From Mycobacterium colombiense (GTDB lineage Bacteria > Actinomycetota > Actinomycetes > Mycobacteriales > Mycobacteriaceae), in assembly GCF_001953985.1 (NCBI RefSeq), contig NZ_MBEI01000022.1, forward strand, positions 1-64,000: a stretch of 64,000 nucleotides of DNA. The letters are read 5' to 3'. Within the stretch, counting starts at the first letter, position 1, and the number at the start of each line of letters is the position of its first letter. The position numbers and the translations under genes are program-made. Below the pieces are notes generated by a model. It saw only the letters and a program-made list of their open reading frames with translations, was not told the DNA's origin and ran no database searches. Positions 17,057 through 24,405 of the stretch are shown piece by piece.

Positions 17057-17931
17057 GCGGACACGCCAGACTGTCGGTGGCCACCCCGGTGGTGACGATG
17101 TTTCCCGGGAGCAGCGGCGAGTGGGAGAAGACCGCCACCATCGAGGATGTGGCTCAGATCGCCGAGGCCGCTGACCGGCTCGGCTACCACCACCTGACCT
17201 GCAGCGAGCACATCGCACTGCCCGCGGCCGAGCGGGGCCGCCGCGGCACCCGTTATTGGGATCCGCTGGCCACTTTCGGCTACCTGGCCGCCCGCACACA
17301 GCGAATTCGGTTGGCCACCAACGTGTTGGTGCTCGCCTATCACCATCCCCTCGAAATCGCCAAGCGCTACGGCACCCTGGACCAGATCAGCGGCGGGAGG
17401 CTGATTTTGGGGGTCGGCGTCGGCAGCCTCAAGGAAGAATTCGACCTGATCGGCGCACCCTTCGACGACCGTGGCCGGCGGGGGGACGACGCGTTACGGG
17501 CGCTGCGCGCGTCGCTGTCGGTCGACGAACCGGCCTACCACGGCGAGTTCTATTCGTTCGACGGCCTGGTCGTCGATCCCCGCGCGGTCCAAGAGCACGT
17601 GCCCATTTGGATCGGCGGGCGGACGCTGCGATCTTTGCGCCGCGCCGCAACCCTGGCCGACGGCTGGGCCCCGTTCAATGTGAGCCTGCAGCAGGCGCGG
17701 GATTGGCTGGGCCGCTTCGATCTTCGTCCTGGATTCGACGTCGTCCTGCCCGCCCCCGCACTTTTGGACCCCATCGGCCAGCCGGAGCGAACCCGCGAGC
17801 TGCTGGGCGAGACCACCGCACACGGCGCGACCATCGTCAGCGCCGCCTTCCGCCACACCTCGCTGCAGCATTACCTGGAGAGCCTGCAGGCGCTGGCCGA
17901 ACTGCATTCCCCCGCCGGCGGTCCCGCGTGA
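17053..17931 (+). CDS. LLM-class F420-dependent oxidoreductase
   Basis: A 292-residue luciferase-like TIM-barrel enzyme predicted to use coenzyme F420. Family markers are LTCSEHIALP near residue 50, the strand RIRLATNVLVLAYHHPLEIAKRY, GRLILGVGVGSLKEEFDLIG, and PIWIGGRTLRSLRRAA, together with the usual TIGR03619-like layout. Start and stop are both coupled: ATGA overlap with the SDR before it and GTGA overlap with the gene after it. The three genes presumably act on one substrate, which is unknown. Confidence 0.88.
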   Translation: MSGHARLSVATPVVTMFPGSSGEWEKTATIEDVAQIAEAADRLGYHHLTCSEHIALPAAERGRRGTRYWDPLATFGYLAARTQRIRLATNVLVLAYHHPLEIAKRYGTLDQISGGRLILGVGVGSLKEEFDLIGAPFDDRGRRGDDALRALRASLSVDEPAYHGEFYSFDGLVVDPRAVQEHVPIWIGGRTLRSLRRAATLADGWAPFNVSLQQARDWLGRFDLRPGFDVVLPAPALLDPIGQPERTRELLGETTAHGATIVSAAFRHTSLQHYLESLQALAELHSPAGGPA

Positions 17932-18659
17932 TCCGCGTCAGGGCAGGCATTTTCAGCCTCACCGCCGCACCACCGGATGACGATGACGGCAGTTATCTGC
18001 GCTGGCACCTGCTGGACCACATGCCGGAGCAATATCAGCTGCCGGGCATCGTGCACGGGCTGCGCTGGATCGCCGACGGCGATTATCCCGATCACCGCCT
18101 GGCCGCCAATGGCCCCTTGGGTGAAATCGGCAACGCGGTGCACTATCTGGTCGGCGATCCCGTCGAGAAGACCTTCGACGACTTCGTCACCCTCGGCCGC
18201 GCGTTGCGCGACAACGGTCGCTTCCCGGTCGTGCGGCGGTCGCTGCAAGTGGCCGGCCTGCGCCTGCTGCAGTGGCAATCCTCACCGCACGCCCTGGTTT
18301 CGCCCGAGGTGGTGCCGTTTCGGCCACACCGCGGCATCGTGCTGATCGTCGAAGAACCCACCGACGGCCGGCCCGACGATTGGCTGCAATGGTTGCATGC
18401 CGAGCACTACCCGGCCCTGCTCGCCGCGCCGGGCACAGCCGGCGCGTGGACGTTCGGTTCCAGCGCCGGGTGGACTCACCTACCGCGCGGCTGGCGAACC
18501 GACCACCAATACATCACTGTTGTCTACCTCGACGAGGATCCGCTGACCGTCATCGGGGCGCTGGCCCCCATCCTCGAAGAGCGTTGGCGTTCAGGCGCGG
18601 TGCGGCCGGTGTTCGCCGGCCCGCTGCGCAGCATGATCGGTTGGGACGCCTGGCAGTGA
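17928..18659 (+). CDS. Conserved protein of unknown function, coupled to the F420 oxidoreductase
   Basis: A 243-residue soluble protein from GTG 17928, overlapping the previous stop by 4 bp. It has two halves with similar character: residues 1-120 (HLLDHMPEQYQLPGIVHGLR) and 120-243 (WLHAEHYPALLAAPGTAG), each with a His-rich motif before a Pro-Gly turn and ending in strand-like sequence. This resembles duplicated dimeric alpha/beta-barrel (EthD-like) domains, an inference from pattern only. No signal peptide or membrane segment is present. It may handle the product of the SDR/F420 pair. Confidence 0.72.
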   Translation: MIRVRAGIFSLTAAPPDDDDGSYLRWHLLDHMPEQYQLPGIVHGLRWIADGDYPDHRLAANGPLGEIGNAVHYLVGDPVEKTFDDFVTLGRALRDNGRFPVVRRSLQVAGLRLLQWQSSPHALVSPEVVPFRPHRGIVLIVEEPTDGRPDDWLQWLHAEHYPALLAAPGTAGAWTFGSSAGWTHLPRGWRTDHQYITVVYLDEDPLTVIGALAPILEERWRSGAVRPVFAGPLRSMIGWDAWQ

Positions 18660-18672
18660 CCGCGCACGGCGC

Positions 18673-20169
18673 CTAGGAAGCGCAGCAGGTGGATTCCGAT
18701 TGGTCGGCGGGTCCGAATGTCTCGGAATCGGCCTTCACCGTGTAGATCTCCCAACGTTCACCGCCCGGACCCGTCACCCACACTTTGTCCTGGGTGGCGA
18801 AGCAGCACGTGGTGTCGGTCTCGTCGTCGGTCAGCAAGCCAGCCCCGGCGAGCCGCCGGCTTTCGTTGTGCACGGTGTCGCTGGAGGTGACCTCGACGCC
18901 GAGGTGGTTGAGGGTGCCGCCGTGACCGGGGTTCTCCAGCAACACCAATTTCAGTGGCGGCTCGTCAACGGCGAAGTTGGCGTAGCCGGGCTTGACCTTG
19001 GCCGGATCCACGCCGAATAGTGTGGCGTAGAACGCGATTGCTTCGTCCAGGTTGTCGACGTTGAGGGCCAGTTGAACACGCGACATGGTTACCTTCCTTT
19101 CGCCGCTCATTCGGGTCTCACCAAAGAGCCGCGGTCGCAGGGCCTGCGAAACGTAGACCAGCGCGACCAGGATCGGCACCTCGATCAGCGGCCCGACCAC
19201 ACCGGCCAGGGCCTGACCGGACGCGGCGCCGTAGGTGGCGATCGCCACCGCGATCGCGAGCTCAAAGTTGTTGCCGGCGGCGGTGAAGGCCAGGGTGGTG
19301 GTGCGGGCGTAGCCGAGTCGCAGCAGGACTCCCAGCCCGTATCCTCCGGCCCACATGATCGCGAAATACACCAGCAGCGGCAGCGCGATTCGCGCGACGT
19401 CCCAAGGCCGCGAGGTGATCTGGTGACCTTGCAGCGCGAAGAGGATGACGATGGTGAACAGCAATCCATACAGCGCCCACGGCCCGATCCGGGGCAGGAA
19501 ACGACTCTCGTACCAGCCGCGGCCCCTGGTGCGCTCACCGAGGCGCCGCGACAGATATCCGGCCAGCAGCGGGATGCCCAGGAAGATGATCACGGATTTC
19601 GCGATATGCCAGGCGGATACGTCGATGCCGGTGGTGCTCAGCCCCAGCCACCCGGGCAGCACCGACAGATAGAACCAGCCCAGGGCGGCGAACATGACGA
19701 CCTGGAACATCGAATTCAGCGCGACCAGAACCGCGGCGGCTTCGCGGTCGCCGCACGCGAGGTCGTTCCAGATGATGACCATGGCGATGCAGCGCGCCAA
19801 ACCCACGATGATCAGCCCGGTGCGGTATTCCGGCAGATCCGGCAGCATCAGCCAGGCCAGGGCGAACATCACGACGGGTCCGATCAGCCAGTTCAGCACC
19901 ACGGATGCCACCATGAGCCTGCGGTCGCGGGTGACGCTGTCGAGCTGGTCGTAGCGCACCTTGGCCAGCACCGGGTACATCATCACCAGCAGGCCGATCG
20001 CGATGGGCAACGAAATGCCATCGACCTCAACGGCGCTGACCGCCCGCCCCACGCCGGGCACCAAGCGGCCGAGCAGCAACCCCGCGACCATGGCGATCGC
20101 GATCCATCCCGGCAGGAACCGATCCAACGTCGAAAGCCGGGCGCCGACCGCCGTGTCGATCGAGTTCAT
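18673..20169 (-). CDS. ACR3 arsenite efflux transporter fused to a CadI/ArsI-like glyoxalase domain
   Basis: A single 498-residue frame. Residues 1-361 are an ACR3 (Arsb3) arsenite permease with about ten membrane helices, the conserved Cys in LARCIAMVIIWNDLACG and the TM9 motif AGNNFELAIAVAI. Residues 362-498 (18673-19086) are a vicinal-oxygen-chelate protein very like mycobacterial CadI (Rv2641), related to ArsI C-As lyase: MSRVQLALNVDNLDEAIAF, LNHLGVEV and the vicinal cysteines in TTCCFATQDK. A ribosome binding site GAAAGGAAGG precedes the internal ATG at 19086, so the domain may also be made alone. The start overlaps the arsR stop by 4 bp. Role: arsenite export, with metal(loid) binding or organoarsenical cleavage by the tail. 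Confidence 0.87.
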   Translation of the reverse strand: MNSIDTAVGARLSTLDRFLPGWIAIAMVAGLLLGRLVPGVGRAVSAVEVDGISLPIAIGLLVMMYPVLAKVRYDQLDSVTRDRRLMVASVVLNWLIGPVVMFALAWLMLPDLPEYRTGLIIVGLARCIAMVIIWNDLACGDREAAAVLVALNSMFQVVMFAALGWFYLSVLPGWLGLSTTGIDVSAWHIAKSVIIFLGIPLLAGYLSRRLGERTRGRGWYESRFLPRIGPWALYGLLFTIVILFALQGHQITSRPWDVARIALPLLVYFAIMWAGGYGLGVLLRLGYARTTTLAFTAAGNNFELAIAVAIATYGAASGQALAGVVGPLIEVPILVALVYVSQALRPRLFGETRMSGERKVTMSRVQLALNVDNLDEAIAFYATLFGVDPAKVKPGYANFAVDEPPLKLVLLENPGHGGTLNHLGVEVTSSDTVHNESRRLAGAGLLTDDETDTTCCFATQDKVWVTGPGGERWEIYTVKADSETFGPADQSESTCCAS

Positions 20170-20525
20170 GCCCCACAGTCCGCGGTCACGCGTGCATCGA
20201 CGCTGAGCACGGACGAAAGCTGTTGCAATGCAGCGGGAACCACCCAGTAGTAGACCCATGTGCCGCGTCGTTCACAATCCAACAGCCCGGCTGACCGCAG
20301 CGTCTTGAGGTGATGGGAGATCGTCGGTTGTGACACGTCGAATGTCTGGGAGATCTCGCAGACGCAGGCCTGGCCGCCGGGATGGCTGGCGACCAGGCTC
20401 AACAGTCGCAGCCGCACCGGATCGCTGAGCGCCTTGAACATCGCGGCCAGCTCAGCGGCTTGCGGCTCGGCCAACGCGGCCGCACCCAGTGCCGGACAAC
20501 ACTCCATCACCAACTGCTTCGACAT
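20166..20525 (-). CDS. arsR: ArsR-family metalloregulator of the arsenic operon
   Basis: A 119-residue winged-helix repressor. The helix-turn-helix is DVSQPTISHHLKTLRSAGLL at about residues 65-84. Cysteines that could bind As(III) are the pair in MECCPALG near the N-terminus and CVCEI at about 53-55 in the helix before the recognition element, the classical ArsR ligand site. It is followed at a 4-bp ATGA overlap by the ACR3-CadI fusion gene. An AT-rich inverted repeat lies directly before its start. Arsenite or antimonite is the probable inducer; cadmium remains possible because of the CadI-like domain. Confidence 0.88.
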   Translation of the reverse strand: MSKQLVMECCPALGAAALAEPQAAELAAMFKALSDPVRLRLLSLVASHPGGQACVCEISQTFDVSQPTISHHLKTLRSAGLLDCERRGTWVYYWVVPAALQQLSSVLSVDARVTADCGA

Positions 20526-20531
20526 CCGTCT

Positions 20532-20545
20532 ATATAAACATATAT
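20532..20545. promoter_or_regulatory. Candidate ArsR operator
   Basis: ATATA-AACA-TATAT, an inverted repeat seven bases upstream of the arsR start, in an AT-rich patch that stands out from the GC-rich surroundings. Dyad AT-rich sequences next to the promoter are usual for ArsR repressors. Confidence 0.5.
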
Positions 20546-20653
20546 CGAATCAACTCGCCAGGGGTGGAGTTTTTCCCGCGCTCCGGTTTTAGTCAGGCAG
20601 GGGAAACGAACGGGACCTATAGTCCTCGTGACGACCTAGCCCAAGGGGGTGCC

Positions 20654-21181
20654 ATGACCAATCCCGGCAATCGCCGCAGCCAGCGGTGGGTCGTCCGCGC
20701 GGCCGCCGCGCTCGGCCTGGCGGCCCTGGCGGCCGGCCTGCCGGCCTGTTCCAGCAAGGGAGATCACCCCGCCGCCGCACCGAGTTCGGGCCCGCCGTTG
20801 GCAAGCACGACCGTCATGATCGATGGAAACAAGCACACGATGATCGCCGCGGTGGACTGCACCCGCTCGGCGGCGCAGCCGAGCGCCTCTCCCCCGGAAT
20901 CGGGCGACCTCACCACCCGGATCAGCGTGCGCGACGATTCCGCATCGGTGTCGCTGGCCGTCTCCGATGAGCAGCCCCCCGGCATCGACGGCTTCGCCAT
21001 TTCGCTCAAGCTGGACAGCGGACTGTACCAATTGCCGTATCAGGGAACGAAATTCCCGACTCAGGTCCAGGCGACCAAGGACGGCAAGAGCTACACGGTC
21101 ACCGGGACCGGCCAGGCCACCACGCCCGGCCAAAGTGGCTTGCGAGATGTGACTTTCGGAATCCACGTGACGTGCCCGTAA
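20654..21181 (+). CDS. LpqH-like (19-kDa antigen family) lipoprotein
   Basis: A 175-residue secreted lipoprotein from ATG 20654. A twin-Arg-like basic start and hydrophobic core (AAAALGLAALAAGL) end at the lipobox LPAC with Cys32. The mature domain follows the LpqH pattern: TVMIDGNKHTMIAAVDC, then TTRISVRDDSASVSLAVS, a KDGKSYTVTGTGQ segment and a C-terminal VTC; the two Cys probably form a disulfide. LpqH-like lipoproteins sit on the outer face of the cytoplasmic membrane and in the envelope. It stands alone, with arsR divergent 128 bp upstream. Confidence 0.85.
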   Translation: MTNPGNRRSQRWVVRAAAALGLAALAAGLPACSSKGDHPAAAPSSGPPLASTTVMIDGNKHTMIAAVDCTRSAAQPSASPPESGDLTTRISVRDDSASVSLAVSDEQPPGIDGFAISLKLDSGLYQLPYQGTKFPTQVQATKDGKSYTVTGTGQATTPGQSGLRDVTFGIHVTCP

Positions 21182-21223
21182 GCGCGTATTGTCTGCCGCG
21201 AGCGCCTCTGCGATGCTGACAGC

Positions 21224-22213
21224 TTGGACATTTTTGGGCAGTGGCAAGACGGCGGCACCGAGCTTCGTTGGCGCTCGACGACGGCCGCCAACGACGGCCA
21301 AGAGGTCGCGGTGTTCAGCCGCCGGTGCGGCACTCCCGGTGCGCCCGCCTTGGTGTTGGTGCACGGCTTTCCGACCAGCAGCATCGACTATTACGGGTTG
21401 GCGGGTGAACTGAGCGCGGAGTTCGACATTTACCTGCTCGACTTTCCCGGCTACGGACTCTCCGACAAACCACCCGAGCCCTACGTGTACTCGCTCTACG
21501 ACGACGCGCGCCTGCTCGTCCATGCGATCACCCAGGTGTGGGGGCTCACCCAATACCGCATGCTCACCCACGACCGCGGCAGCAGCGTCGGCATGATCGC
21601 GGCGGGCATGCTGGCCGCGCAAGACCCGCCGGCCACTCCCGTCGACCTGATTTTGACCAACGCCAACATCTACCTTCCACTTTCCAACCTCACCGCGTTT
21701 CAGACCGCGCTGCTCGACCCCGCGACCGCGCGGGCCACCGCGGCTGCCACGACGCCGGAGATGCTGGCGGCTGGCATGGGCGCGAGCACGTTCATGCCGC
21801 GACGCACACTGGAGGATCCGGAGATCGCGGCGCTCGCCAAATGCTTCGCCCACAACGACGGCATCCGCGTGCTGCCCGACACCATCCAATACCTGCACGA
21901 GCGGGCGGCCGACGAAACCGGTTGGCTGGAAGCGCTTTCCACCAGCGACCTCAACACGACCGTGGTGTGGGGCGTCCACGACAACGTGGCACCGTTGCGC
22001 GTCCCCAATCACGTCTGGCAGACGTACCTGAAACACAAGCCGGGCCGCAACCGCTACTGGGTGTTGCCCGGCGCCGACCACTATCTGCAGTGCGACGCCC
22101 CCGGGCAACTGGCCCAGATCGTGCGCCTCACCGCCCAGGGCGACGATATTGCGTTGCAGACGTTGGGAAATCAGCCCGACGGCGCGGTCTTGGTGGACCA
22201 GAGCGGCACCTAG
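21224..22213 (+). CDS. Alpha/beta hydrolase with Asp nucleophile (epoxide hydrolase/dehalogenase type)
   Basis: A 329-residue cytosolic hydrolase. HGFPTSS gives the oxyanion hole; the nucleophile elbow is THDRGSSVG with Asp in place of Ser, as in epoxide hydrolases and haloalkane dehalogenases; GVHDNVAP offers the acid and GADHYLQCD the catalytic His. The Trp that follows the nucleophile in dehalogenases is Arg here, so epoxide hydrolysis is the better guess. The start is TTG 21224 (MDIFGQWQDGG); no strong ribosome binding site is seen, so it is uncertain. A double hairpin follows the stop. Confidence 0.82.
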   Translation: MDIFGQWQDGGTELRWRSTTAANDGQEVAVFSRRCGTPGAPALVLVHGFPTSSIDYYGLAGELSAEFDIYLLDFPGYGLSDKPPEPYVYSLYDDARLLVHAITQVWGLTQYRMLTHDRGSSVGMIAAGMLAAQDPPATPVDLILTNANIYLPLSNLTAFQTALLDPATARATAAATTPEMLAAGMGASTFMPRRTLEDPEIAALAKCFAHNDGIRVLPDTIQYLHERAADETGWLEALSTSDLNTTVVWGVHDNVAPLRVPNHVWQTYLKHKPGRNRYWVLPGADHYLQCDAPGQLAQIVRLTAQGDDIALQTLGNQPDGAVLVDQSGT

Positions 22214-22220
22214 CCGCGCC

Positions 22221-22277
22221 GAGCGTGAAACTAACTTTACGTTCGGCGACGAGCGTGAAACTAACTTCACGCTCGAC
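22221..22277. terminator. Two tandem hairpin units between convergent genes
   Basis: Two 27-base units, 30 bp apart. The second, GAGCGTGAA-ACTAAC-TTCACGCTC (22251-22274), is a perfect 9-bp stem with a 6-base loop. The first (22221-22244) is the same except that two bases in the right arm differ, giving G-U pairs in RNA read on the + strand. They lie between the hydrolase stop and the convergent P450 stop (22309), where a terminator is expected. There is no T-run, as is common in mycobacteria. Confidence 0.6.
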
Positions 22278-22308
22278 GAAAGAGCCGCCCCGAAGGCCCG
22301 CCCCGCGC

Positions 22309-23508
22309 TCAAGTGACGACGGGCAGGCGCGCCCAGCCCCGCACGCTCGCGGTATGCGCCCGTTGGGCATTCGCATAGTCGACTTCCCAGTCCGGCCAAC
22401 GCTTCAACACTTCTTCGAAGGCCACCCGCGCCTCGAGCCGCGCCAGCGCCGAGCCCAGGCAGAAGTGCAGGCCCTGCCCGAAGCTGAGATGGCTTCCGCG
22501 GCGGTGGATATCGTAACGATCCGCATCCGGGAAGTGGCTTTCGTCCCGGTTGGCCGAGGCGTTCAGCAGCAACATGAACGATCCTTCCGGCACTTTGCGG
22601 CCATAGTGCTCGGCATCGCGCGCGACGTAGCGGGCCTGCACCGGTGACGGCGGCTCGTACCGCAACGTCTCCTCGATGGCGCCGGGAATCAGCGACGGGT
22701 CCTCGACGAGTTCGCGGCGTTGATCCGGATGATCCGACAACAGTTGGCCCATGAAACCGATTAAGCGAGCGGTGGTTTCGTTGCCCGCGCCTGCGATCAT
22801 CGCGGTGTAGGCCAGCACCTCGGTCCGCGTCAACGGACGCCTCGTTCCGTCCGGCTCATCGATCTCGGCCCGCAACAGCTCGGTCATCAGGTCGTCGGAG
22901 GGATGCTCGGCCCGCCACTCGATGTACTCGGCGAACAGGGCGATGGAATTCGCGAAGACATTCGCATCGACCGCGGCGGGGTCGCTGTCCTCGGACAAGG
23001 AGATGTTGGCGACGCTGCGGTCCCGGATCTTTTCTTGATCGGCCTCGGGAATGCCCAACAGGTAGCCGATGGTCCGCATCGGCATTATCGCGCCCAGATC
23101 CGCGATGAAGTCGAAGCCGCTCCCGCCGACCAACGGGTCGAGTTCTCGGATACAGAACCCACGCACGAGATCCTCGACCGCCAACATGCGCCGGGGCGTG
23201 AAGACGCGGGACAGCAGTTTGCGGTGCAGGTCGTGCAGCGGCGGATCCTCGAACAGCAGAATGCCCGGCGGCACTTCGATGTTCGCGAACAGGATGTCGG
23301 CGGTGGTGCCCTTGCCGGAGCGGTAGGTCTCCCAGTTCGGCAGCTCGCGCACCACGTCGTCGTATCGACTCAGCGCGTAAAAGTTGTACTTTTCGTTGTA
23401 GTACAGCGGCGCTTCTTCGCGCATCCGCTTCCATACCGGGTATGGATTCGAGTCGATCTCGACATCGAATGGGTCGTAATACAACTCGACGGCGCTGGGG
23501 CTTGTCAT
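22309..23508 (-). CDS. Cytochrome P450
   Basis: A 399-residue soluble bacterial class I P450. The I-helix oxygen-activation motif is AGAGNETT near residue 239, the K-helix ExxR is EETLR near 280, and the heme-binding loop is FGQGLHFCLG with the cysteine ligand near residue 348. It would take electrons from a ferredoxin; none is encoded beside it (fdxC lies 18 kb away). It starts 15 bp after the TetR stop, so the regulator and P450 form an operon. The substrate is unknown; the AveC-like protein across the promoter hints at a lipid, steroid or polyketide. Confidence 0.93.
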   Translation of the reverse strand: MTSPSAVELYYDPFDVEIDSNPYPVWKRMREEAPLYYNEKYNFYALSRYDDVVRELPNWETYRSGKGTTADILFANIEVPPGILLFEDPPLHDLHRKLLSRVFTPRRMLAVEDLVRGFCIRELDPLVGGSGFDFIADLGAIMPMRTIGYLLGIPEADQEKIRDRSVANISLSEDSDPAAVDANVFANSIALFAEYIEWRAEHPSDDLMTELLRAEIDEPDGTRRPLTRTEVLAYTAMIAGAGNETTARLIGFMGQLLSDHPDQRRELVEDPSLIPGAIEETLRYEPPSPVQARYVARDAEHYGRKVPEGSFMLLLNASANRDESHFPDADRYDIHRRGSHLSFGQGLHFCLGSALARLEARVAFEEVLKRWPDWEVDYANAQRAHTASVRGWARLPVVT

Positions 23509-23523
23509 TGTCGGATCCCTATC

Positions 23524-24174
23524 TCAGTCGTTGCGGTGCAAGAAGCCGTGCAAGAGTGCTTGGACGAGTTCCTCAACGATCACCTCCCGCGGCGGTGGGT
23601 TGTTCCCAAAGTAGGTCGAACGCAGCGCGGCCATGCCGGCGATCATCGACACGGTCGAGTGGGCCGGCAGGTCAGGGTGATCGGACCGCAACCCGCGCAA
23701 TTGCATGCCTTCCACGCTGATCTGGCCCAGCACCGTGACCGCCCGGCGGATCTCGGCGATGCCGGCGTCGACCTTCTCCTCGTCGCTGAGGCTCTCGGCG
23801 GCCATCAGGGTCAACAGCAGACCCTGGTGTTGGACGAACACGTCGTAGAGCTTCGAGACGAACAGCCGAGTCAGCTCCCCCTCGTCGGTCTCCTCGGGAA
23901 CCACCGACTGCCAAGTCTGGCCGAATTCATCGACGAAAGTCACGAAGGGCACGACGAGCGCCTCGCGGAACAGCGCGGCCTTCGAACCGAAGTTGCGGAA
24001 CAGCAGATGTTCGGTGACCCCGGCGGCCTGGGCGATCTCACGTGTCGTGGTGCTGCGATAGTCCTGGCCGGCGAAGAGCTCCCGGGCGGCGTCGAGCAAA
24101 AGCCGGCGCGGCTCGCCGCGCGGGCGACGCGCCACGGTCGTCGGCGTCGGTTGCTTAATTGCTCGCTGGGGCAC
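23524..24174 (-). CDS. TetR-family regulator of the P450/AveC cluster
   Basis: A TetR regulator of 216 residues if read from GTG 24174. The helix-turn-helix is at about residues 25-65 (TTREIAQAAGVTEHLLFRNF). The frame is open to GTG 24237, but those codons run through the operator palindrome; GTG 24174 has GGAGGAG 10 bases before it and is preferred, with GTG 24192 as an alternative. Two copies of GGATAGTATCC lie between it and the divergent 38-residue peptide gene, so it probably controls both directions and responds to the cluster's substrate. Confidence 0.88.
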   Translation of the reverse strand: MPQRAIKQPTPTTVARRPRGEPRRLLLDAARELFAGQDYRSTTTREIAQAAGVTEHLLFRNFGSKAALFREALVVPFVTFVDEFGQTWQSVVPEETDEGELTRLFVSKLYDVFVQHQGLLLTLMAAESLSDEEKVDAGIAEIRRAVTVLGQISVEGMQLRGLRSDHPDLPAHSTVSMIAGMAALRSTYFGNNPPPREVIVEELVQALLHGFLHRND

Positions 24175-24217
24175 CGATGTCCACTCCTCCACACGGCCTT
24201 GGGGCCGGCCGCCTTGG

Positions 24218-24251
24218 GGATAGTATCCGCTATCCACATAGGATAGTATCC
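24218..24251. promoter_or_regulatory. Paired palindromic operator in a divergent promoter
   Basis: GGATAGTATCC occurs at 24218-24228 and again at 24241-24251, centres 23 bp apart, each an 11-bp palindrome; the first is extended by GCTATCC to its right. It sits between the TetR-P450 operon and the divergent small peptide/AveC operon. The likely binder is the TetR protein at 23524. Confidence 0.7.
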
Positions 24252-24288
24252 ACTACCTTAAAGGCGAAACCATCGGAAGGGTGACATC

Positions 24289-24405
24289 ATGGGCGCTGTC
24301 ATCATGCTCGGGACGCTGTTCGGGCTGATCGTCCTGATATTCGGGCTGGTACTCCGCTTCGACCCGGAGGCGCGGCGCGCGCCGAGCGACGAGGGCCGCC
24401 AGTGA
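24289..24405 (+). CDS. 38-residue single-span membrane peptide
   Basis: ATG 24289 to TGA 24405 encodes 38 residues: MGAVIMLGTLFGLIVLIFGL, then VLRFDPEARRAPSDEGRQ. The first 22 residues form one membrane helix, followed by a charged, mostly cytoplasmic-looking tail. GGAAGG lies eight bases before the start. The stop overlaps the AveC-family GTG start by 4 bp (GTGA), so its translation is coupled to that gene. The coupling, the ribosome binding site and the operator position argue that it is real. It may be a partner or stabiliser of the AveC-like membrane protein. Confidence 0.75.
   Translation: MGAVIMLGTLFGLIVLIFGLVLRFDPEARRAPSDEGRQ

Noticed and set aside
18673..19086. Separate cadI gene rather than a fusion
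   Set aside because: An internal ribosome binding site exists, but no stop codon separates the permease from it; it is described as a fusion with possible internal start.
19072..20250. 392-codon + strand frame opposite the arsenite transporter
   Set aside because: Its content is Gln/Asp/His-rich shadow sequence with no family resemblance; the reverse strand encodes ACR3 and CadI-like motifs.
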